Assembly (NCBI RefSeq): GCF_024655635.1
Contig: NZ_JANLGI010000010.1
Span: 1 to 64,000 of the forward strand
Origin: Allobosea sp. 47.2.35
Lineage (GTDB): Bacteria > Pseudomonadota > Alphaproteobacteria > Rhizobiales > Beijerinckiaceae
DNA length: 64,000 nucleotides
Direction of reading: 5' to 3'
Both the position numbers and the translations under genes were made by a program. The notes below the pieces were generated by a model. The model saw nothing but the letters and a program-made list of their open reading frames with translations, did not search any database and was not told the DNA's origin. How positions within the stretch are numbered: the first letter of the stretch is position 1; the number at the start of each line of letters is the position of its first letter. Positions 25,411 to 35,791 of the stretch are shown in pieces.

Positions 25411-26529
25411 TCAGCCCGCGTAATCCGTCTTCAGGCCCGCCCGCTCGGCATGGCGCTCCTGCGCCAGCTCGATCAGGCGGGTGATGAGCGCGGGGTAGGG
25501 CAGGCCGGAGGCCTCCATCATCTTCGGATACATGCTGATCGCGGTGAAGCCCGGCAGCGTGTTGATCTCGTTGAAGTAGAAGGCGCCGCTCTGGCGATCG
25601 AGGAAGAAGTCGACGCGCGCCAGCCCGCTGCATTCCAGCGCGAGAAAGGCGTCGATCGCGAGCTGCCGCACGCGCGCCATCTGCTCGGCGTCGAGCTTGG
25701 CCGGCAGGTCGACGCTGGCGCCGTCCTGGTCGATATACTTGGCCTCGTAGGAATAGAACTCGTGCTGCGGGCCGGCATTGAGCTCGCTCGCGACGCTCGC
25801 CACCGGCGGATCGCCGTCGAGCACCGCGACCTCGATCTCGCGGGCATTGATGCCCTGCTCGACCAGAACCTTGGTGTCGTATTGGAAGGCATCGTCGAGC
25901 GCGGCGCCGAGGGCCGCCCAGCTCTTCACCTTATGCACGCCGACGCTGGAGCCCATGTTGCAGGGCTTGACGAAGATGGGGAGCGTGAGCGCTGCCTGCG
26001 CGGCCTTGGCCGAGCCTGCCGGATCGCGGCGCCAATCGCGGCGCGACAGGGCGAGATAGGGCGCCACCGGCAGGCCGGCGAGGGCCGCCAGCCGCTTGGC
26101 GATGTCCTTGTGCATGCCGACCGCCGAGGCCAGCACGCCGGAGCCGACATAGGCTGCCCCGGCCAGTTCCAGCAGGCCCTGCACGGCACCGTCCTCGCAG
26201 AGCGGACCGTGGATCACCGGGAACACGACATCGACCGGCGCGATCGCCGCTGCCGCGCTGTCAGCCGGCAGGATCGCGGTGTGCTCGCCCTGCGGCTCCA
26301 GCCGGATCATCGGCGAATCCGTCGGGATCGGCAGGCTCTCGGTATTGGCCGCCTCGATCCGGCGCAGGTCGTGGCATTGCCAGCGGCCCTGCTTGTCGAT
26401 GCTGACCGGCACGGGCTCGAAGCGGTCGCGGTCGATAGAGCGCAGGACGGAAGCCGCTGATTTCAGCGACACCTCATGCTCGCCCGACTTACCTCCATAG
26501 AGCACGGCGACGCGCGTTTTCCGGTTCAT
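25411..26529 (-). CDS. ddl: D-alanine-D-alanine ligase
   Basis: ATP-grasp ligase making the D-Ala-D-Ala end of peptidoglycan precursors, 372 residues, nearer in length to DdlA than to DdlB. VAVLYGGKSGEHEVSLKSAA is the N-terminal signature, FVKPCNMGSSVGVHKVKS holds the ATP-binding lysine and serine loop, and FYFNEINTLPGFT holds the magnesium ligands. It is outside any mur/fts cluster, which is common for a second or stand-alone ddl. It shares no operon with its neighbours. Confidence 0.94.
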   Translation of the reverse strand: MNRKTRVAVLYGGKSGEHEVSLKSAASVLRSIDRDRFEPVPVSIDKQGRWQCHDLRRIEAANTESLPIPTDSPMIRLEPQGEHTAILPADSAAAAIAPVDVVFPVIHGPLCEDGAVQGLLELAGAAYVGSGVLASAVGMHKDIAKRLAALAGLPVAPYLALSRRDWRRDPAGSAKAAQAALTLPIFVKPCNMGSSVGVHKVKSWAALGAALDDAFQYDTKVLVEQGINAREIEVAVLDGDPPVASVASELNAGPQHEFYSYEAKYIDQDGASVDLPAKLDAEQMARVRQLAIDAFLALECSGLARVDFFLDRQSGAFYFNEINTLPGFTAISMYPKMMEASGLPYPALITRLIELAQERHAERAGLKTDYAG

Positions 26530-26619
26530 GGTCCGATGGTCCGAGAGGCTGGAGGAAATGCCTGAACGAGGCTGTGACAGGATGTCGCCGAGCGATGAGG
26601 CGAGATTCGGGCGGCTGGA

Positions 26620-28143
26620 TCAGGCGGCGCGCGGCTTCGCCTTCGGTTCGGGCAGGGCGGCAAGCGTGTCCATCACGCGCTCGGCCGGCAATGTGATCGT
26701 CACCTCGGTGCCGGCGCGCGGCTTGGATTTCAGGTGGAAGCCGCCGCCATGCAGGTCGATCAGCCCCTTGACGATCGGCAGGCCCAGCCCCGAGCCCTGC
26801 TCGGCCGTCTTGATCGCGAGCGAACCGCGCCCGAAGCTCTGCATCACGATCGGGATCTCGTTCTCGGGTATGCCGGGGCCGGTATCGCTCACGGAAACAT
26901 ATTGCCCGCCCGTGGCCGTCCAGCCGACCTTGATGGTGATCTCGCCGCCCTGGGGCGTGAACTTGATCGCATTCGAGAGCACGTTGAGCACGGCCTGCCG
27001 GATGGCGCGCTCGTCGGCCCAGACGCGGGGCAGGCTGGGCTCCGCCAGCGCGCGGATGCTCTGGCCCTTGGCCTTGGCGCGCAGCGCCAGCATGTGCTGG
27101 CATTCGTCGACGATGCTGGGGAGGGACAGTGCCTCCTCGTTCAGCTCGTATTTGCCAGCCTCTATGCGCGACAGGTCGAGGATTTCGTTGATCAGGTTGA
27201 GCAGGTGCTGGCCCGAGCCGTGGATATCGGCCGAGTATTCCTTGTAGGCGGCATTGGCGTGCCCGCCGAAGATCTCGTTCTTCATCACCTCGGAGAAGCC
27301 GAGGATGGCGTTGAGCGGGGTGCGCAATTCATGGCTCATCGTCGCCAGGAAGCGTGACTTGGCGAGATTGGCCTCTTCCGCCTTGCGCCGGGCCTCGTCC
27401 GAATTGGCGTTGGCGGTCTCCAGCTCCGCGATCAGCGCGTCCTTCTCGGCCCTGAAGACGATCGAGGCGACCGAACTCGCATAGAGCCGGTTGGCGAGGA
27501 AGATGAAGAAGAGCTGGGCCGAGGCCGCCATCAGCGCCATGGTGACGCTGTCCATGTCGCGCCGGTCCCAGAAGAAGACCATGATCCCGAGGATGATCGG
27601 GGTCAGCCCGGTATAGACCGCGAGCGGGATCGTGGCCGAGAGCATGACGGTGAGTGCGCTGACCACCAGCAGGGCGGTGGTCACGAAGACCTTGGCGCCG
27701 GGTGCATCGACCTGGACGAACAGCAGCAGCAGCAGCGACCAGGCCATGCCATGCATCCCCTCCGCGAAGGCGAAGAGCCGGCGCCAGAGTTTCAGCCGGA
27801 CCTCGTCGGGAGCCTTGGCGAGGAAACGCCGCGCCATCAGCACGATGATCATCGTGGTGAGCAGCACGATGCCGCTCCAGACGGCGACCAGCGGCGTGGG
27901 CAGCCAGAGGCAGGCGGCCGCGGCGATGCCGAGCGCCAGGACCAGCGTGCCGGCCGAGCCGGAGATCCGGTATTGCGCGAAGACGCGCAGCAATTCGTTG
28001 TCGAAGGCGCGCTCTAGCCCGGTGGAGGAGGTCAGCCGTTCGCGCGCCGACCTGACCTCGCGCGTGACCAGCTTCCGGCGCGCCACGGCCGAGGGGTCGG
28101 GCCCGCGCCCGCGCTGCACCTGTTCGGCCGTCACTTCCGTCAT
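26620..28143 (-). CDS. Membrane sensor histidine kinase
   Basis: A 507-residue kinase. The N-terminal part has about six membrane helices in a sensor region with no recognised extracellular domain, followed by a coiled coil (residues 235-260). The phospho-acceptor H271 is in ATMSHELRTPLNAILGFSEV. The ATPase has NVLSNAIKFTPQGG, SDTGPGIPENEI and GSGLGLPIVKGL. The HisKA/HATPase style is that of alphaproteobacterial PdhS/DivJ/PleC-like kinases. No response regulator is next to it. The ATG at 28143 gives the only start with family-like content; the frame stays open far upstream, antisense to other genes. Confidence 0.9.
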   Translation of the reverse strand: MTEVTAEQVQRGRGPDPSAVARRKLVTREVRSARERLTSSTGLERAFDNELLRVFAQYRISGSAGTLVLALGIAAAACLWLPTPLVAVWSGIVLLTTMIIVLMARRFLAKAPDEVRLKLWRRLFAFAEGMHGMAWSLLLLLFVQVDAPGAKVFVTTALLVVSALTVMLSATIPLAVYTGLTPIILGIMVFFWDRRDMDSVTMALMAASAQLFFIFLANRLYASSVASIVFRAEKDALIAELETANANSDEARRKAEEANLAKSRFLATMSHELRTPLNAILGFSEVMKNEIFGGHANAAYKEYSADIHGSGQHLLNLINEILDLSRIEAGKYELNEEALSLPSIVDECQHMLALRAKAKGQSIRALAEPSLPRVWADERAIRQAVLNVLSNAIKFTPQGGEITIKVGWTATGGQYVSVSDTGPGIPENEIPIVMQSFGRGSLAIKTAEQGSGLGLPIVKGLIDLHGGGFHLKSKPRAGTEVTITLPAERVMDTLAALPEPKAKPRAA

Positions 28144-28230
28144 GATCGGGAGCGTGTATCCTCGTTCGGCCGCTGCGGCATGCAGCGGCCGGCTCGCCAT
28201 CATGGACACCAAATCGTTAAGCTCTTCCTG

Positions 28231-28782
28231 ATGGCACCCTTCGGATTCGGTCGCTCCCGCTATGGACCCTTCGGTTGGCGCCGCGTCGGCCGGCCGGTCG
28301 ACTTCGTCGTGGCGCTCGGCCTGCTTGGCTTTCTCGGACTGGCTGGTGCGATCCTGCAATACCGGCTCGGCCCGGCCCGGGAACTCGTCGGCACGGCCCA
28401 GGCGATCGACGGCGATTCGGTCCGGCTGCTCGGCGAGGAGCTGAGGTTGGAAGGCATCGACGCGCCCGAATACCGGCAGAATTGCATGGCGCGCGACGGC
28501 AGGTCGGTCGCCTGCGGACGCGAGGCCCGTCGCGCCTTGCAGGCGATGCTGGCGCGCGGCGTGACGCATTGCGAGATCGGTAAGGCCGATCGCTATGGCC
28601 GCGGGCTCGCCCGTTGCCGGCAGGGCGACACCGATATCAACGCGATTATGGTGCGCGAGGGCCATGCGGTCTCCTACGGCGCCTATCGCGCCGAGGAGGA
28701 CGAGGCCCGGGCTGCCGGCCGCGGCATCTGGGCCATGCAGTTCGAGCGTCCCGAAGCCTGGCGCCGCAGCCAATCGCGCTGA
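28231..28782 (+). CDS. Thermonuclease-like (SNase) membrane-anchored protein
   Basis: A 183-residue protein with one N-terminal membrane helix (about residues 25-45) and a staphylococcal-nuclease OB fold. AIDGDSVRLLGEELRLEGID contains the calcium-binding aspartate and first arginine region, DAPEYRQNC follows, and KADRYGRGLARC and NAIMVREGHAVSY are later family motifs. It probably acts in the periplasm on nucleic acid, though many chromosomal SNase-like proteins are untested. ATG at 28231. It diverges from the histidine kinase gene. Confidence 0.86.
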   Translation: MAPFGFGRSRYGPFGWRRVGRPVDFVVALGLLGFLGLAGAILQYRLGPARELVGTAQAIDGDSVRLLGEELRLEGIDAPEYRQNCMARDGRSVACGREARRALQAMLARGVTHCEIGKADRYGRGLARCRQGDTDINAIMVREGHAVSYGAYRAEEDEARAAGRGIWAMQFERPEAWRRSQSR

Positions 28783-28878
28783 GGCTTTCCGCCATGATCG
28801 CGTCATGAAGCGCCGGCAATCCGGTTGACCTTCCGGCGTGGGCCGTGATCGGGTACGGCCGAAGACGGAGAACATCTG

Positions 28879-29490
28879 ATGAAGCTCTATGACGGCGGGC
28901 GGGCGCCGAATCCACGACGGGTTCGCATCTTCTTCGCGGAGAAGGGTGTGCCGCTGCCGGAGCTCGTGCCGGTCGATATCGCCAAGAAGGAGCATAAGAC
29001 CGAGGCCTTCACTCGGATCAACCCTGCCCAGCGCCTGCCGGTCCTCGAACTCGACGATGGTACGGCGCTGGCCGAGACGATCGCGATCTGCCGCTATGTC
29101 GAGGCGCTTCATCCGCAGCCTCCGCTCTTCGGACGCGACGCGAAGGAGCAGGCGACTATCGAGATGTGGAACCGTCGCGTCGAGCTCGGGCTGTTCGCCA
29201 GCGTCGCTGCCGTCTTCCGCCACAGCCATCCCTCGATGGCGGAGCTGGAAGACCAGGTGCCGGAATGGGCCGAGGCCAATCGCGACCAGATGGACGACCA
29301 TCTCTGGCTGCTCGAATTGCAGCTGGCCGCCAATCCCTTCGTCTGCGGCGAGGTCATGACGGTGGCCGATATCACCGCCGGCATCGCCATCGATTTCATG
29401 AAGCCGTCGCGCATCCCGTTGCCGGAAGACTTCGTCCATATCCGCCGCTGGCATGGCGAACTGTCCGGCCGGCCGAGCTGGAAGGTCTGA
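28879..29490 (+). CDS. Glutathione S-transferase family protein
   Basis: A 203-residue cytosolic protein. The N-terminal thioredoxin-like domain has NPRRVRIFFAEKGVPLPE and the glutathione-binding RLPVLELDDGTALAETIAIC. The helical C-terminal domain carries the N-capping-like region CGEVMTVADITAGIAIDF. GACGGAG precedes the ATG. Its stop overlaps the ATG of the next, secreted-protein gene, suggesting one transcript although the functions look unrelated. Substrate unknown. Confidence 0.9.
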   Translation: MKLYDGGRAPNPRRVRIFFAEKGVPLPELVPVDIAKKEHKTEAFTRINPAQRLPVLELDDGTALAETIAICRYVEALHPQPPLFGRDAKEQATIEMWNRRVELGLFASVAAVFRHSHPSMAELEDQVPEWAEANRDQMDDHLWLLELQLAANPFVCGEVMTVADITAGIAIDFMKPSRIPLPEDFVHIRRWHGELSGRPSWKV

Positions 29491-29957
29491 TGCGTCGGTT
29501 CGTCCTGGCCCTGCTCGCCGTTCTCGCGATTCCGACGCTCGCGCCAGCAGCTGAGCGGCTGAGCGGCGAGGCGATCGAGCGCGCCTTCCGGGGCAACACT
29601 GTCTCGGGTCGCTACACCAATGGCGGCTTCTTCACCGAGTATCACGATCCCAATGGCCAGGCGCTCGGGCATAACGGCTGGCAGCCCAATACCGATGCCT
29701 GCTGGATCACCAAGCCGGATCGCATCTGCTACTACTACGGCCCGCAGACCGACCGGACGGTGCATTGCTTCTCGGTCGAGATGAGCGGCGATCTCTACGT
29801 CCTGCGCAACAGCGGCAACGGCATGGTCAATGCGCTCGCCAAGATCGAACTCGGCAACCCGCGCAACCATACCGACAACGGCACGCCCTGGTATTGCGAC
29901 GGGCTGATCTCGCGGGCGCCCGAGCCGCCGATGAGCCGGAAGCTGGCGCGGCGCTGA
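29490..29957 (+). CDS. Secreted protein of unknown function, paralogue 1
   Basis: A 155-residue protein with a signal peptide (FVLALLAVLAIPTLAPAA). The mature part reads LSGEAIERAFRGNTVSGRY, a DPNGQALGHNGWQPNTDACW stretch, ICYYYGPQTDRTVHC and YCDGLIS, with conserved cysteines likely to form disulfides in the periplasm. It resembles the DUF995-like group of small exported alphaproteobacterial proteins, but I am not sure of the family. It is followed directly by a second copy with the same length and motifs. Confidence 0.75.
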   Translation: MRRFVLALLAVLAIPTLAPAAERLSGEAIERAFRGNTVSGRYTNGGFFTEYHDPNGQALGHNGWQPNTDACWITKPDRICYYYGPQTDRTVHCFSVEMSGDLYVLRNSGNGMVNALAKIELGNPRNHTDNGTPWYCDGLISRAPEPPMSRKLARR

Positions 29958-30424
29958 TGTCCCGGCTCGCGCGCACCGTGATGCTCATGCTGGGCCTGCT
30001 TGCCGCGAGCCAGGCATCAGCGGTCGAGCGGTTGACCGGCGATCAGATCAAGCAGCTCTTCGAGGGCAACACCGTCTCGGGCCGATACTCCGGCAGCAAC
30101 CTGCCGTTCAGCGAGTATCATCACCCGGACGGCCGGGCGAGCGGGCATAATCGCCATCTAACCAACACCGATGCCTGCTGGACGACGACGCAGGACTCCG
30201 TCTGCTACTATTATGGCCCGCAGGAGAAGCGCCGCACCTACTGCTTCGCGATCGAGACCAGCGGCGAGCTCATCGTTATCCGCAGCCGCCCGAGCGGCCG
30301 GATCAACGGCCTTGCTCGAGTCGAGAAGGGCGATCCCTACAGCTATGCCGCGAAGCGGTCCGACTGGGTCTGCGACGGGTTGATCTCGCAGGTCCCGGGG
30401 CGGTCGAAGCTGGCGCGCCGATGA
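29957..30424 (+). CDS. Secreted protein of unknown function, paralogue 2
   Basis: Also 155 residues with a signal peptide (MLMLGLLAASQASA) and the same order of motifs as the preceding gene: LTGDQIKQLFEGNTVSGRY, HHPDGRASGHNRHLTNTDAC, VCYYYGPQEKRRTYC and VCDGLIS. The four cysteines and the aromatic YYYG are kept; the rest has drifted well apart, so the duplication is old. Its ATG overlaps the stop of paralogue 1 (TGATG), and its stop overlaps the uracil-DNA-glycosylase-like gene (ATGA). Confidence 0.75.
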   Translation: MSRLARTVMLMLGLLAASQASAVERLTGDQIKQLFEGNTVSGRYSGSNLPFSEYHHPDGRASGHNRHLTNTDACWTTTQDSVCYYYGPQEKRRTYCFAIETSGELIVIRSRPSGRINGLARVEKGDPYSYAAKRSDWVCDGLISQVPGRSKLARR

Positions 30425-31047
30425 GCGCCGCCGAGGCGCTCGACGAGGTACTGGCCGAGCTGCGCGCCTGCCGCATCTGCCGCGATGTGCCGCTTTACCT
30501 GCCGCCATTGCCGCATCAGCCTCGTCCGGTCATCCAGGCAGCAGCCACTGCCCGGCTCTGCATTGCCGGCCAGGCGCCCGGAACGCGTGTCCACGCCAGC
30601 GGCCGGCCCTTCACCGATCCCTCGGGCGTGCGCCTGCGCAACTGGCTCGGTACCGACGAGACGGCCTTCTATGATGCGGCGAAGGTCGCGATCGTGCCGA
30701 TGGGCCATTGCTTTCCCGGCCTCGACGCCAAGGGCGGCGACAAGCCGCCGCGGCGGGAATGCGCGCCGGTCTGGCGAACCCGCGTCTTCGCGGCGCTGCC
30801 ACGCATCGAACTCGTGCTAGCGATCGGCCGCTATGCCCAGAGCTGGCATCTCGGTCCTAAGGAAGCCGCCAACCTCTCGGTGACGGTCGCGAACTGGCGC
30901 GAAATCCTTGCCCGGCCGGTGTTTCCACGTGTCCTGCCGCTGCCGCACCCGTCCTGGCGCAATAATGCCTGGCTCAAGCGCAACCCGTGGTTCGAGTCGG
31001 AGCTGCTGCCAGTGCTGCGTGACGAGGTCGCGCGGCTGCTGCGGTAA
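30421..31047 (+). CDS. Uracil-DNA glycosylase family protein
   Basis: A 208-residue protein of the UDG superfamily. CIAGQAPGTRVHASGRPFTD contains the GxxPG-type active-site loop, and PLPHPSWRN near the C-terminus supplies the HPS motif. A CRIC pair at the N-terminus recalls the cysteines of cluster-bearing family 4 and 5 enzymes, but the other two are not obvious. The family contains true repair enzymes and proteins of unknown activity. It is coupled to the secreted paralogue upstream and convergent with the porin-like gene. Confidence 0.82.
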   Translation: MSAAEALDEVLAELRACRICRDVPLYLPPLPHQPRPVIQAAATARLCIAGQAPGTRVHASGRPFTDPSGVRLRNWLGTDETAFYDAAKVAIVPMGHCFPGLDAKGGDKPPRRECAPVWRTRVFAALPRIELVLAIGRYAQSWHLGPKEAANLSVTVANWREILARPVFPRVLPLPHPSWRNNAWLKRNPWFESELLPVLRDEVARLLR

Positions 31048-31056
31048 TGCGGGTGA

Positions 31057-31440
31057 TCAGTAGCGGAACGGGCCGGAATCGAGTCCGCGATTCATCTGCC
31101 CGCGCACGCTGACCACCGAACGGACCGGGCCGAGCGCGGTCTGGCCGCGGCTTTCGAGATAGACCATGCCGTCGGCCCGGCTGCCATAGCCGTTGCGGGA
31201 ACTCTTACCGAACTCGGCGCGGACGCCGCCGCCGAGCCGCACGCAGACCGACGATCCTTCCATCCGGACGAAGCCCGCACCGTATTCCGGGCAGGGGCGG
31301 GCCGCCGCGCCCGGTTTGGGAGCGGGCTTGGCGGAGGATTCATACGGGGAGGCCTTGCGCGGCAACGGCTCGCCGATCGACTGCGCCACAGCGGCCGTCG
31401 CAAGGCCGGTCAGAAGCAGGGCAAGGGCGATGCGGAGCAT
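31057..31440 (-). CDS. Short exported protein resembling a porin N-terminus
   Basis: A 127-residue protein with a signal peptide (ALALLLTGLATAAVA) and, after a proline/alanine linker, CPEYGAGFVRMEGSSVCVRL then GGGVRAEFG. That pattern (C, aromatic glycine, P/M-G-S, C-hydrophobic-R, GG-hydrophobic-R-A/D) is how the first strand of rhizobial Omp2b-type porins reads. The remaining barrel is absent, so this is either a truncated porin or a small protein descended from one. It ends with REGQMNRGLD-like polar residues and a tyrosine. Confidence 0.68.
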   Translation of the reverse strand: MLRIALALLLTGLATAAVAQSIGEPLPRKASPYESSAKPAPKPGAAARPCPEYGAGFVRMEGSSVCVRLGGGVRAEFGKSSRNGYGSRADGMVYLESRGQTALGPVRSVVSVRGQMNRGLDSGPFRY

Positions 31441-31524
31441 GGCTGGGTTCCGTGGCGATCATCTTTGCTAGTGAGCCAGCAAGGCGCAGTTGTGGCAAGG
31501 CCGGCACCGCGGCCACCGCAACGG

Positions 31525-31547
31525 AAAAACCCCGGCTTTCGCCGGGG
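31525..31547 (-). terminator. Rho-independent terminator of the downstream TRAP binding-protein gene
   Basis: On the minus strand, CCCCGGC-GAAA-GCCGGGG is followed by TTTTT, about 33 bases after the stop of the gene at 31580-32674. A 7-bp GC stem, GNRA tetraloop and T run make this a strong terminator. Confidence 0.85.
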
Positions 31548-31579
31548 TGAGTATCCCTCGCGCTACGGGCTCCGTTGGA

Positions 31580-32689
<1,110 letters not shown>

Positions 32690-32873
32690 TCAAAGGCAAT
32701 GCACGCCGGTTTTCCGGTCGTCGCGAACGTCTGAGAGGAAAGCAGTCTGTCCGCGGGCGCAAGAGCCATTTGCATGGCAATCATGCAAATTCGTCATGAG
32801 TCGGCGCCGAAGCTCGTTTTTCACAGATCGATCATGTGAGAGCAGGGGGCAGAAGCAGGCTTTGAAATGCAAC

Positions 32874-32897
32874 AAGGCCCGGCGAAAGCCGGGCCTT
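32874..32897 (-). terminator. Rho-independent terminator of TRAP binding protein copy B
   Basis: AAGGCCCGGC and GCCGGGCCTT form a 10-bp perfect stem around a 4-base loop, about 31 bases after the stop of the gene at 32929-34014. On the minus strand it is followed by GTTGCATTTC, so the T tract is imperfect. Confidence 0.7.
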
Positions 32898-32928
32898 GCG
32901 TCGATGAACCGTCGTGGCGTCCGCGCGA

Positions 32929-34014
<1,086 letters not shown>

Positions 34015-34203
34015 CTAGGCACTCTCCTCGGATGTCTGGGGGGATGCGGGCGTTTCGAAACAGGTTCTGCCGCCCGGCGTTCGGAGTCGGGTTGTAGCGA
34101 ATGGATTTTCGAAGCGCGAGGGATTTCATCGTCGATTCTTGCGACTTTCGGCTAGTTTCCGCTCCCGTCTTGGCGCGCTTCTGCCCGGGTGGTTAAAGCG
34201 GCC

Positions 34204-34716
34204 ATGATCGAGACCGAAAACCTGCTGTTGCGCCGCCCTGAGATCGACGATCTCGACGCGATCCACGCGATGCGCAGCGAACGCGACGTTGTCCGTTTCC
34301 TGGGTGGCCGTCCGCTCAATCGCGAGGAGGCCTGGCACCGGCTGACCCGCATCGTCGGCCATTGGACCTTGCGCGGCTACGGCATGTTCGCGGTCGTCGA
34401 GAAGCGGAGCGGGGCCCTCGTCGGCGAAGTCGGGCTGTTCGATGGCTGCCGGGGCCTGTCTTCCGATTTCGACAACGCCCCCGAAGCCGGCTGGATTCTG
34501 GCGAGCGCGGCGCATGGCAAGGGTTATGCGGGGGAGGCGGCCGCCGCCGCCCATCGCTGGTTCGCCGCAACCCATGGCGAGCGCCGCAGCGTCTGCATCA
34601 TCGCGCCCGAAAATCTTGCCTCCTTCCGCGTGGCGCACAAGCTCGGCTACAAGAGCTTCGGACAGGTCGAGTATCAGAACGGGCCGGTGGTGATGCTCGA
34701 ACGCATCCCCGGCTGA
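34204..34716 (+). CDS. GNAT acetyltransferase, RimJ/RimL-like
   Basis: A 170-residue acetyltransferase. IETENLLLRRPEIDDLDAI at the start, EVGLFDG, WILASAAHGKGYAGEAAAAA (acetyl-CoA loop as HGKGYA) and ENLASFRVAHKLGYKSFG are typical of the RimJ/RimL group that acetylates protein N-termini or small amines. ATG 34204 was chosen over a GTG five codons upstream. The agmatinase-like gene begins 22 bases downstream, so the two may be co-transcribed. Confidence 0.88.
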   Translation: MIETENLLLRRPEIDDLDAIHAMRSERDVVRFLGGRPLNREEAWHRLTRIVGHWTLRGYGMFAVVEKRSGALVGEVGLFDGCRGLSSDFDNAPEAGWILASAAHGKGYAGEAAAAAHRWFAATHGERRSVCIIAPENLASFRVAHKLGYKSFGQVEYQNGPVVMLERIPG

Positions 34717-34738
34717 AAGGCGTAAGGCGGAGGCTGGC

Positions 34739-35791
34739 ATGGATCAGGGCAAGCTCGCGAAGCTGCGGCAGCGTTATGCCGGGGCCGGAGGCGGCGATAT
34801 TCACGATCCGCATTTCGCCAAGGTGGCGGCAGCGCAGTTCACCGGCGACAAGCGCAAATGGCCCTTCGCGGATGTCGCGACATTCGTCGGCGCTCCCTAT
34901 CGCCCCGACGCGTTGACGGCGCCCGGGCTCGGCGGGCTTGATGTCGCGATCATCGGCGTGCCCATGGACCTTGGCGTCACCAACCGCGCCGGCGCCCGCC
35001 TCGGCCCACGCGCCGTCCGCGCGATCGAGCGCATGGGGCCGATGGACCATGCGCTGGGCACCGCGCCCTTCACCATGCTGAAGGCCGCCGACATCGGCGA
35101 TGTTCCGTTCCGCTCGCGCTATTCGCTGGAGAGCTGCCACGAGGATATCGAGGCGACCTTCAGGACGATCGTCGAGGCCGGCGTCTCGCCGCTCGCCGTC
35201 GGCGGCGACCACTCCATCACCTATTCGATCCTGAAGGCTGTCGGCGCGAAGCGCCCGGTTGGCATGGTCCATATCGACGCCCATTGCGACACCTCCGGCC
35301 CCTATGAGGGGTCGAAGTTCCATCATGGCGGGCCGTTCCGGCAGGCGGTGCTCGATGGCGTGCTCGATCCCGAGCGCGTGATCCAGATCGGCATCCGCGG
35401 CGGCGCCGAATATCTCTGGGAGTTCTCCTACGAATCCGGGATGACCGTGATCCACGCCAACGAGGTCGACGATCTCGGCATCGATGCGGTGATCGCCAAG
35501 GCGCTGGCCGTGATCGGCGACGGGCCAACCTATGTCTCCTTCGATGTCGATTCGCTCGATCCGGGTTTCGCGCCCGGCACGGGGACGCCGGAAGTCGGCG
35601 GCTTGAGCCCGCGCGAGGCCCTGGCGATCCTGCGGGCGCTGAAGGGGCGCGACATCGTCGCCGCGGATGTCGTAGAAGTCGCCCCGCAATATGACGCGAC
35701 CAGCAACACGGCGCAGTGCGCGGCGCAGGTGCTCTTCACCGAGCTCTGCCTGTTGGCTGAGGCGCGCGCTTCGGGAAAAGGAAGACCATGA
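34739..35791 (+). CDS. Agmatinase/guanidino-acid ureohydrolase
   Basis: A 350-residue arginase-family enzyme that removes urea from a guanidino compound. Manganese ligands are seen in VGGDHSITYS, MVHIDAHCDTSG and YVSFDVDSLDPGFAPGTGTP. A leader of about 60 residues (KLRQRYAGAGGG and on) is longer than in E. coli SpeB and occurs in guanidinobutyrase and guanidinopropionase relatives, so agmatine is not certain as substrate. GGCGGAGG precedes the ATG. Its stop overlaps the ATG of the next gene. Confidence 0.9.
   Translation: MDQGKLAKLRQRYAGAGGGDIHDPHFAKVAAAQFTGDKRKWPFADVATFVGAPYRPDALTAPGLGGLDVAIIGVPMDLGVTNRAGARLGPRAVRAIERMGPMDHALGTAPFTMLKAADIGDVPFRSRYSLESCHEDIEATFRTIVEAGVSPLAVGGDHSITYSILKAVGAKRPVGMVHIDAHCDTSGPYEGSKFHHGGPFRQAVLDGVLDPERVIQIGIRGGAEYLWEFSYESGMTVIHANEVDDLGIDAVIAKALAVIGDGPTYVSFDVDSLDPGFAPGTGTPEVGGLSPREALAILRALKGRDIVAADVVEVAPQYDATSNTAQCAAQVLFTELCLLAEARASGKGRP

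Noticed and set aside
28144..29454. A long upstream extension of the histidine-kinase frame
   Set aside because: It is antisense to the nuclease and GST genes, which have clear families. High GC keeps antisense frames open here.
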